Source: Thalassia testudinum (lineage: Eukaryota; Streptophyta; Magnoliopsida; Alismatales; Hydrocharitaceae). Taken from it: a stretch of DNA of 64,000 nt. The stretch is from assembly GCA_037157565.1 (NCBI GenBank), contig JAZHRO010000002.1:73396001-73460000 (forward strand). Reading direction: 5' to 3'. The position numbers and the translations under genes were made by a program. This document shows positions 55,438-64,000 of the stretch, one piece after another. Position 1 is the stretch's first letter. Each line of letters opens with the position of its first letter. The notes under the pieces are model-generated. The model worked only from the letters and a program-made list of their open reading frames with translations, searched no databases and was not told where the DNA came from.

Positions 55438-55824
55438 TGTTTATATTAGTTGTATAAAGTTAACATAAAGTAATTACACATAGTTTTTTATGCCTATTTG
55501 TTGTACATATGTTAAAGGCATTGTAATATATATTAGTTGATTCTTTTGTAAATAATTAGCCAATTCATTCATTGTTTGATTGATTCATTCATTTTTGTAA
55601 ATAAAACTAATATTTTTGGAATAAAAGAACATTTTTGGAGTTAGAGAGTAATGTATATCAATAACTGGCTCCTAGTGAACGACTTGGAAACAAACCAGTA
55701 AAAATTGTAATTAAATAAAAATGATGCGACATCGGTTTGCATTTGTAACACCTTTACAATAACGACACTCAAAATACCTTTTTAGTGAAACCCAGTAGTC
55801 GACGATCACACCATAGGCCCTTAG
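55438..55824 (+). repeat. 3' end of LTR X2, no gene
   Basis: It matches 32,960-33,395 of LTR X1 in outline (GGCTCCTAGTGAACGACTTGG, ATGATGCGACATCGGTTTGC, TTTGTAACA). Followed by about 15 bp of unique sequence. Confidence 0.6.
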
Positions 55825-55829
55825 TGAAC

Positions 55830-55846
55830 TGATGAGAGCCTCATCA
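55830..55846. repeat. Terminal hairpin of LTR D
   Basis: TGATGAG-AGC-CTCATCA, perfect 7-bp arms. Confidence 0.8.
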
Positions 55847-56755
55847 TGAGTCCTAACTAGCACATTTTGACCTAAATAAGTATACAAAAGCTCCTACAAA
55901 ACCCAAGGGGAAGCCTAAATAAAAGAAATATAAATCTGAATATAAAGCAACACACAAGGGGTAAAACTGTAATTTTACCAATGCAGTTCACAAACAGGAT
56001 GTCTAAGGGTCTAAACACAGGTCAAATGGGCTTAACAAGAGAGAAAGTGGGGTGATTTGATCTGAAAAGGGTTATAGCAATTTCTAGGAATTAAATGACA
56101 TTCTATAACCCTAAAAACAAACCCACCTTAATTCATGAAGTTCCTGGCAAGATAAAAGTCAAATAAACCCTCTAAAATTCATGAAAAAACATTCCCTAGG
56201 GTTTAGAACCTTCAATTTGGCTAGTGAAACCTGTCTTGACCTAAATTGAGAACCATACCCAATTTTTGACCTAATTTGGGTTTTTGTATAAATTGATCGG
56301 TCAAACGTGGTCAAACCTAAAATCAAACTTCACCATTAGATTCCTTAGGTCCAAATTAGGTTTAGACCAAAATTTGCACCTAAGGGAAGGCCATCTTGAC
56401 CTACTTTACAAATTGGTCCTCTTGAATTACTTTTCAACCGTTATCTTTTTGAACCCTTGCATTTTGCCCCCGGCATCCCTTTTGTTCTTTATAGAATGGT
56501 CCCTCTACCACCCCACGCAGCTGCTCATACCTCCAGTGACCTTGTGTGGAGGATGGCATCGTGCAGGGTATGGGAGCCGCTCTCAGAAACAAAAGGGGGT
56601 TCCCTGCGTTGTCCTCTTTCACAGGGACCCCCTCCCATGTCCTGCCATTGCCCACTCCTCTCGTGCGAACGCGTGAGAGGAATGGGTCTCCACTTCTGGC
56701 CAACTCCAACAAGTTCTCCACGATCTCTCCTCGAGATTCTCTTCTCACCAGCTAC

Positions 56756-56763
56756 TATTTAAG
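56756..56763 (+). promoter_or_regulatory. TATA-like box of LTR D
   Basis: TATTTAAG in CTACTATTTAAGGGACG, at the place corresponding to CCCTATTTAAAG in the L1 LTRs. Confidence 0.5.
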
Positions 56764-58338
56764 GGACGACAGCGCTCTCCGGTCGTGTTAAGCCTATTTT
56801 GGCCGAGGAAAACCCCCAACTTCGTCTCCTCCTCCTCCTCCTCCAGTCAAGCGCCTGCAGGCTCCGGTGACCCTTCCTCCTCCCCTTCGTTGCTCTGCTG
56901 CCATACCTACAGCATAGTTCACTCCGCCTCGTCCTCCCGTGCCAGGCCGCACCAACTGGCACCTTCCTGACCTCCTCCTCGTCGCCATTACCCCCCTCTG
57001 GGCATCTTTGTCTCCGACGTCGACAGGCACGCACCTAGCGCCTCCTCCTCCCCTTTCGTCAGTTAAGTAGGTAAAAACTCTTCCCCTTTATTAATTTGCT
57101 ATTTCCACCCACCGACCACCACTATCCATCGCCACCTTCTCCATCTCCGGTCGCAGTCCGGCGAGGCGTTCCAGCCGCTCCACGCCTCCATCTGCCTCGC
57201 CAGCTACCCCTTAAGCACCGCGACACCTCACTGACCCTAAATCAGCACTCCATTCACCACGCCACACCTCCAGAACACCCCTCGAACACACCCACTCTCA
57301 CGCACACAGTGTGTCCTGGGCACACTCACACAGACACCCTCGTACCACTCCGACCACCTCTGCACCTTCGCCACACTATGGCGAAGCCACCCAAGGTATT
57401 TTACAATGCCGCGAGGCCGTGTACGTGTTTCAGGGACAGCGCGGCTCACAGCCATTAACGAGCGAGTTGGAGCTACTTCGCAAGCTGCTCCAGGCTGCAG
57501 CACTCCAGGCGCCCAGGACCAGCAGGTGTGGAACCTCCTCGCGCACACACTCAGGTTCTAAATTGGGGTCGCAGGCCTTTGCCGCTGCCCCAATTGGATG
57601 ACCCTTCCTCCCGCAGACACCTAAAAATGAAGGTAGGACTTTAGTCCCACCTCAGAAGTGTGTGGGCGCGCTCCCACACATAAATTGAAAAAGTGTTCCT
57701 GGCTTATCGCCTCGAAACACTGGGGTGACGTCCCTCGCCCTCACTCACCGGGTCTCGTCCGCAGCACTACCCATGCGGACCTGACCCATGACCCAATTAC
57801 CCTGATCCATGCACTCCTTGCGCACCACCCACGCCGGTGCGCCTGGACCCGGGCAACAGAGAAAAGGAAAAAAGAAGAACCGCAACAGAGGAGAAGAAGA
57901 AAGAAGAAGGCAGAGAAGCTGACTGAAGAAGAGAAGGCACAGTAAGAGAAGGGAGAAGAAGAAGCCAAGAGAAAGAAGAGAAGGAAAAGAGGAAGAAAAG
58001 AACCGCAACTACTGAAAGAAAAATAGTGCGAAAAGAGAGAAGAAGAAGCCAAGAGAAAGGAGAGAAGAAAAAAAAAAGAAATTTTTGCTCACTCTCTCTC
58101 TCTTAAATTTTTATAACAGTATTGTGAACTTATATGTTTCTAGAATGATTTGTGCTCCCTGAGTTCGACCTTGGGATAATCTAAATCTCGAGTAGTAAAT
58201 AAATTAAACTGGTGACCTTTTTCTGCAATATACTGCAACGAATATATCATCAAAACATCGCAAACGACGGTCCGAACCATGAACTGGTAGAGAAATTAGG
58301 TTAAAACCCATAAGTGATAGAAATTCTAGCTAAGATTG

Positions 58339-60189
58339 TGACAACCTGAGTCTGCCAAGCGACGAAACCCGAGTCACTGTGTGTTAACAGTCAACACAAC
58401 ACAACCACAAGATGGCAGTCACTTAACACATAATCATAAAATATTAACATAGCCAAACAAATTAATCAGATTCCACAAATTAAATGAACGTAAATTTAGT
58501 ACGGACCAAAGGATTTACTACAGACTATAAGTATATAAGCCTAAAGAGATGCACAATGGAAATCACCTTGTGAATTGCCACAATATACCTAAGTATGGAA
58601 CCCAAAACACGTCAGTAAAAACTGAGAAGAGTAAAAACAACAACAACAAAGTGCAACAGTAACAAAGAACAAGAGAAAATGGGTACTATAGCTTTAATTA
58701 ATCCATTTATTAGACCTCTCGTTATCCAATTCTATTTTGTATATTGGAGCCCAAGTTATTATTGTCCACAATCTGTCAACCAACGTCTTAGGGCACGAGA
58801 CAATTTCGTGTAACTTTCTGTGGCGCAAGACCAATATAAGCCACCCTCCTAGCCAAGAAGATGACTTATACACATCAAGTCACCGCTCTCCGTCACCTTG
58901 GGGTCATGGAGGAAAGGGGTGGCAACTACGTCGTGTAGTGTGAACACGTATAAGCACTATGTATGCTGAACCACAAACAACTAATGACCCACCCACCGGC
59001 TGAGAAAGAACCAAACCTTGAGCCACGCATCCCACTATCCCAGTTGGCTGCTAGGCTTAACCAAAGAGTCGTAGGGAGGCCAGCAACTTTCTAAACCAGC
59101 CCCAGAAATCGATCTTGAAAGGCCAAAGCTATAGCCAAAATTCGGTGAGTAGCGAGGCTAAAATCAAGTATCAAATTCTTTTAATTCCCGACAATCCATC
59201 GTACTGATTATGTAATTATTTCCATATAATTATATCATTTATTGGTATCCAATCAAACGATACCAACGATCATCCTTTTTAATTCCAGAATTACCAAATA
59301 TTCACGTTATTCTCCAACTTATTCATTTACAAGTAGTTTCCAATTTATGGTAGTGGTCCCATATCATTTATCAATTAACGAACACAATGGAACTCGTTTC
59401 ATGGAAACTGGAATTTGTTTCATGCATGTGATAATAAGGTCACTTTTAAACATTTAAAAATCAATACTCCAGTTATATTAATTCAACTCATGTTTAAATA
59501 CCCAAAACATTAATCATAACCCCTACCGGGTTCCAAACTCAGCAAGGAAAGGAAACGTGTATCAACCGGCACAAGACACACGAAGAAGTACGCGAAACGG
59601 GTCTATAATACCCAAAAACGAATCAGAAATAAAGGAAAGGTAGACTACTGTACCTAACAACATCGGAGGGTCATGGTGACTTTGAACTGTGCACACGGGA
59701 CCTGGAGGTAGTCTCCACACCTACTGTGAAATCCATGCACGCACCAGGGCAAGACCTGTTTCATACGAACCAAAAAAATAGGGTCAAAAATACTTAATCA
59801 CGTTTTTTTATTTTTCACTAAGGAAAAAGTACTCAGAAATGAAAACAAGCTATACCAACACATAGTACGCGTCGATACGATTCCAACGGTACCTTATTTG
59901 TCAAAATTCGAGATCGTGAAGGCCTCGAACTGCTAAAAAACGTGAGGGGGTCCTGAACCAGTCACGAACCGGCCCATTTATGTGAACCAACCGCTAGCCC
60001 ATGTCAGGCACCGACTGGCTCCAGTGCCTCCAGGCGGATCGCCCACCCACGCCATTCGTCACCGATCCATGCCACCAGGTGTCGACGATCACACGGACAA
60101 GGGGAAACATGCACGATTCTCTTCTCGCGCGAGTGCCCACCCCTCTCTCCTGCGCTCAACACGTGGCGCCCATCCAACGGGTGTCATCA
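58339..60189 (-). repeat. Solo LTR H (separate family)
   Basis: It is 1,851 bp, TGACAACCTGAG to GTGTCATCA, with perfect GATTG duplications at 58,334-58,338 and 60,190-60,194. Its layout resembles family G (…ACACGTCAGTAAAAACTGAG..GTAAAAAC near the sense 3' end), suggesting a distant relative in minus orientation, but the sequence is otherwise distinct and has no AGACGTCT arrays. No open frame of note. Confidence 0.8.
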
Positions 60190-61160
60190 GATTGAACAGC
60201 TATGATGGTAACACCATCATTCGTCATAATGAACTTGAATTAGTTAGAATCAAATGTTAAATGTTCCTAAATGATTGTTTGAGGATCGTAAATCCGTGCT
60301 GAAGTGATTTGAGAAAAAGACAGAAAAATAAGGTTAATTATGTTATTTTAACATTCAATCACAAATGCAAATTAACCAAGGGATTGATAAGGGGTTGATT
60401 CAGAGTCAAATGAACTTAAAAGAATAAGTGGACTGAGAATAACTAAATCAGGTTTCCACGCATTTTGAGGATTAAAATATCACTAAAAATCCTAATTATC
60501 AGCCTCACTCAAATTGAAAGGGTTCTGGTAGAAATAAATTTAATCTAAACCTCCTAAAATTCATTGAAAAATATTCTAAGAGATTAGGTACCTTCACTTT
60601 GACCATCTAAATCCATTTTGATCAAAAATAGAGATTCAAATGAAATTTGCCTTGATTTGGACTCCCATGCCATTTACCAGTCAAACATGGTCAAAACCCA
60701 AATCTAAGTTTACCATTAGATTCTTTGGATCCAAATTAAGTTAACTTCAAATTTTGGGCCCAATCAGAGTTCACCTTGACCTAATTTGCAATTCAGTCCC
60801 TAGATCTCTGTTCCTTTCAAGCAAACCCTCATCTTTTACCTTTTCCTTACATATCAGCCCCTAATTTCTCATCTTCTTTATGATTAGGTCCCTGCCACCT
60901 AATTCTAACAGGTTTCCTAAATAGAAGCTCAAGACATCAAGCACCGACTTTGACCTGATGAAATCAGTAGTAAATCCTCACCAAATCCCACCAAATTTGA
61001 TGGGATTGGTTTTCAGACCACGAAGAATCCGTAGGACCATGTCTCGAGTCTTGATTCAAAGTAGAGAGCTCCAGCGAAGCTTGGAGTTTCCAATTTTTCT
61101 TCCATCTAAATCCTAATTGAATTGCACAAATTCTTCCTAATTGAGGCACAATCCAACCTC

Positions 61161-61168
61161 TATATAAG
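61161..61168 (+). promoter_or_regulatory. TATA box of LTR E
   Basis: TATATAAG in CCTCTATATAAGTTC, about 960 bp into the LTR and followed by CT-rich sequence. Confidence 0.55.
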
Positions 61169-62456
61169 TTCTACGACGTTCCTATGTCAAAGTCTATCGA
61201 TTCTTGGCCAAAATTCCTCGAAATTCCTCATCTTCGGCCAACCCCATAGTCGGCTCCGGCGAGCTTCTTCGAGCCCTTCCACCGACCACCCAACAACCAA
61301 ATTGGGTGGCGTACTTTCTTCCTGTCTTCCTCATACTCCTCACTAATCAAAGCTCGAGTGCCTTCAACCTCTTCTTCCTCACTAATTCCTCCACTGAACT
61401 TTGTTGCCTTCTTCACGTCCAGCCAGCCAACGTCGAACACTTCCCTCCTTTGCTCCTCACCATAATCTCTCTATTGTCTCCCTCTCCATCTCTAGAACCT
61501 TTCAAAGCCATTAGCTCTTAGATTCACCCACTACCTCCACAAATCCACCACCATCTTCTCTGCCTCTAGCACGAGCTCCAGTGAGCTCGTGTCAGTGCCA
61601 CAGTCCACCGAACACGACACCACGACCATCTAATCCTTCCTCGAGACCCAGTGGTCAAAAGCCCCAAAGTTATTGAAGCATTTGATCACTAGAGCACTCA
61701 GCTGGACATACACGTTTCACCCACTACACACAATCGTCATACGACCACATACACCTCATGAAACACTAAATCACCTCCGCCATCACCTTCCTCTCTTCAC
61801 GACGAAACCTTTGAACCATTTAGTCCATGTTCTTATCAGCAAGTCTTCGCTGGAGCCGCTGACATAGCCACCACCGTCCATCGCTATTCGTCAACCTCAA
61901 CCCCCAACTCTACCTCCAGGCCATGCGAAAACTAACCGCAAAGGCTTCCAGGACTTCGATTGGAAAAGAAAGCAACAGCAGCAGCGTAAATTGAGAGCAA
62001 CTTCTTAACTGCAGCAACTGAAGAAGAAGCTACACATATAGTCCCACATCGGGAAATTTTGAAAAACAAATTCAATACTTATTGAATTGTGTATGTTGCC
62101 TTATCACCCTAGTCACAAAGAGTTAGGTCCCTCACGAGCATACACACTTTGGTTCACTCGCCCATGCCTTGCGAGCTGAACTGGTAGCCCTATGCGCTAA
62201 GGTGATTGTGTTTGAATCAGGTCTGGTCTGGGTTTGAGGAGAGAGAGAGGAAACTCTGCTGAGAGAGAAAAGGGAGGTTTTGCTCTAAAAAGATCCATCA
62301 GACGACCATACCTAGGTCTGATTTGGATATTTAAGCCGTCTGATGAATGATAGAGACGTCTAATTTGGTTAAGAGTTTGACTCGAGATTTGGCTAAGTGT
62401 TGAGAAGAGAAGAGGAAGGGCTGATACAGAGAAGAAGAATTGAGCTTAAGTGTTAA

Positions 62457-62478
62457 AATGGTGGTTGAAACCACCATT
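62457..62478. repeat. Covarying internal hairpin (LTR E)
   Basis: AATGGTGGTT-GA-AACCACCATT. Compared with TGGTGATT-TG-AATCACCA of the L1 and C LTRs, an A-T pair has become G-C with both arms changed. Confidence 0.8.
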
Positions 62479-62585
62479 ATTTTTATTTTCTCCCTATTAT
62501 CTTTTTTGTCTACCGATCTTCAGATACAATTTGACTATTCATTTAATATATTAAGTTTTGAATATTGAATATTGTTCATTATGCT

Positions 62586-64000
62586 TGATGGCATCACCAT
62601 CATCCGTTATATCTAATTTAATTTGGTTAAGTTCTAATATTAAATTTACCTAATTAACATAATAAAAGGGTATAACTCAATAAAGGCTGAAGAAAGAGGA
62701 ATTGATAAAAATAAGGGTTAATTCTACAATTTTTACAAACAATTATAAATGTAGAATAGTTGGAGGGAAATATTATGGTTAATTAAAGGTTAATTGAGTT
62801 TAAATTTTTTAAAAGTGCATTGATACTGAGTAATTTAAATTTTTCATTTAAATTGAGTATTAATCCTTAATTAAATTAGCTAATATTGACCTTACTTCAA
62901 TTAAAATTATTTCGATGGAAATAAATATAATCTAAACCACCTAAAAATAAATTAAAATATTTTATAATGTTTGGAACAGTTAATTTGATAATCAGAACCC
63001 GTTTTGACCTAAAACAGAAATGTAGGCAACTATTTGGGACATTCTAGATCTAAACATAAATTTACCATGCAAATGAAATCAAAATCTAAAATTGAAGTCA
63101 CCATAAACTTCCTTATATCCAAATTAGGTTACAATAAAAATTTGGGTTCATTTGGACTTCATCTTCCCTTATTTTGCAATTTGACCCTTAATTCTTGATT
63201 TTCTTACAAAAATACCCCTAACTTTTGATTTCTCTTATGAAGAGGTCCCCACCAGCACTGCCTCCACCTTCCACCTCCGCGTCCTCTGGCCGTAAACTCC
63301 GACAAGTAGTTGTGCACAACGACCGACCCTTTCCTCCAACGTCGAGGAGCTATTAAGCTCCATTAAGGTCTGTGAATCTTATCGTCCAAAAATCGTGCCC
63401 TTCCTCCCTCTCTTTCTTCTTCCTTGGGTGACGCCATTAGCGAACCTTGGAGCCTTCCTCAATTCGCTTCATCGCCAGTCCTCAATCGAGACCATGACCG
63501 CCTCCCTTTCTTCCTCTCTGTGCTCCCCATTAAAGGACACAATTGCTTAGCCCCTTCCTCAGCTCAAAACACCCTCGCAAGACTTCTTCTCCTCCCCCAC
63601 ATCCGCCAACTTCCTCCCTCGCCCTCTAACCTCCTCTCCTCCTCTCAGGTATTCTCTCCTCTTCCTCTTCCTCCATAGTGTAGGGTAAGCTTTTTAAACA
63701 TAGGTTTCAAATCCCATAGCTCTCTCCTTCGCATTGTCTTCTCCACTCACAGCCAACATCTGGCGAGACTCTGACCAACGCCGACCACACGCTCCACCCC
63801 CTTCCATCCTCTCCTAGGTAGCTCTTATCCGTCCCCTCACTCCATAGATTAGGTTAAGGTCTTTAGATCTAGGTTTCAAGCTCAACTATGTGAAGCTCTT
63901 CTCCACAACCCAATGCTTCTCGTGAAGCTCCTTGAAACCACGTGGGATATGCTGCACCACTCAGCCAGGAGTTTTGTTCACCAGCGGTCGTGAGCTTCTC
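62586..64000 (+). repeat. LTR F (family L/X, plus strand), 5' part, runs off the window
   Basis: It starts TGATGG-CATCA-CCATCA, a perfect hairpin. Family words such as TTGACCTAAAACAG, CCAAATTAGGTTA and TTTGCAATTTGACCCTTAA follow in the order seen in D and E. TATTAAGC at about 63,351 may be its TATA box. CT-rich leader to the window end. It sits inside LTR E. Confidence 0.7.

Larger units (their letters stand above)
39770..55810 (+). repeat. Family X long LTR (X2), 5'-truncated and interrupted three times
   Basis: The LTR pieces are 39,770-40,290, 44,214-45,821, 50,807-52,595 and 55,438-55,810. They align in order with LTR X1: CTACTTAAGCTC box, tract GTTTACTGCTTTCTAGA, the GGTAGAACATACCAACCGACGG block, the AT-rich region (50,890-51,710), the GGCCCTC hairpin and the CCTAGTGAACGACTTGG end motif. 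About 650 bp of the LTR start are absent; the LINE tail stands there instead. The end near GACGATCACA (55,810) is not followed by a primer site. Confidence 0.7.
55830..58279 (+). repeat. Solo LTR D (family L, plus strand)
   Basis: It is 2,450 bp, starting TGATGAGAGCCTCATCA and ending GGTCCGAACCA, with perfect TGAAC duplications at 55,825-55,829 and 58,280-58,284. It reads as the reverse complement of the L1 LTR blocks (CCCCTTGTG..CATTGGTAAAATTAC mirrored, CTCCCTGAGTTCGACC near the end). TATA-like CTATTTAAGG at 56,755. The GA-rich tract 57,870-58,075 gives only low-complexity frames. Confidence 0.88.
60203..62585 (+). repeat. LTR E (family L/X, plus strand), 5' part, broken by LTR F
   Basis: It starts TGATGGTAACACCATCA (a perfect hairpin, 60,203-60,219). 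Family-L words follow (GGTCAAAACCCAAATCTAAGTTTACC), then TATATAAG at 61,161-61,168, a CT-rich leader, the AATGGTGGTT hairpin (62,457-62,478) and an AGACGTCT pair at about 62,331-62,366. It breaks off at 62,585 before the LTR end, where LTR F begins. Confidence 0.75.

Noticed and set aside
57840..58080. Lys/Glu-rich frames in LTR D and Phe/Ser-rich frames opposite
   Set aside because: Direct product of the GAAGAA-type purine tract; no protein signal.

Overview
This is a plant nuclear genomic window made almost entirely of transposable elements. The evidence for a plant is a plant-type LINE (endonuclease, reverse transcriptase, zf-RVT, RNase H-like tail), long-LTR retrotransposons primed by plant tRNA-Asp and initiator tRNA-Met, Gypsy and Copia gag remnants, a telo-box (TTTAGGG units) and AT-rich intergenic DNA. 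I see no intact host gene, no rRNA or tRNA gene and no CRISPR. The species cannot be named from this sequence alone.

Left half (about 1-39,770). One old LINE lies in three pieces: 1,500-3,236, 33,453-34,579 and 37,322-39,769. Its ORF2 reads on in frame across both interruptions. The first interruption is a 30-kb, five-level nest: LINE > family X LTR (3,237-33,395 plus PBS) > family G Gypsy element G1 (7,194-32,215, minus strand, TSD ACTCC) > family L element L1 (15,804-28,799, minus strand, TSD CCTCC) > a family G solo LTR (24,251-26,989, TSD TCCCA). G1 also carries solo LTR G2 (10,183-15,617, TSD GGGCG), which itself contains solo LTR G2b (11,891-14,611). The second LINE interruption is a family L solo LTR (34,580-37,321).

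Right half (39,770-64,000). A second family X LTR (39,770-55,810) is broken by a family X solo LTR (40,291-44,208, TSD CACGC), a gag-only Copia-like element Y (45,822-50,801, TSD GAAAC) and a family G solo LTR (52,596-55,432, TSD GGTAT). Then come a family L solo LTR (55,830-58,279, TSD TGAAC), a solo LTR of another family (58,339-60,189, TSD GATTG), and two more family L/X LTRs, one inside the other (60,203 and 62,586 onward). All elements lack pol except the decayed LINE; G1 and Y keep only gag remnants.

The most striking signal is a strict short-palindrome code inside the LTRs. The 12-bp palindrome CCAGACGTCTGG (core AGACGTCT) recurs dozens of times with start-to-start spacings of almost exactly 20 nt, sometimes 12 or 22. 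The 8-bp spacers vary. Runs of six units in perfect 20-nt register occur in several family G LTRs. The same pairing also occurs in the Copia-like element Y and, as isolated pairs, in families L and X, which use different primer tRNAs. Other structures worth attention are a perfect 50-bp palindrome at 20,001-20,050, a covarying terminal hairpin at the start of family L/X LTRs, and promoter-proximal hairpin clusters.
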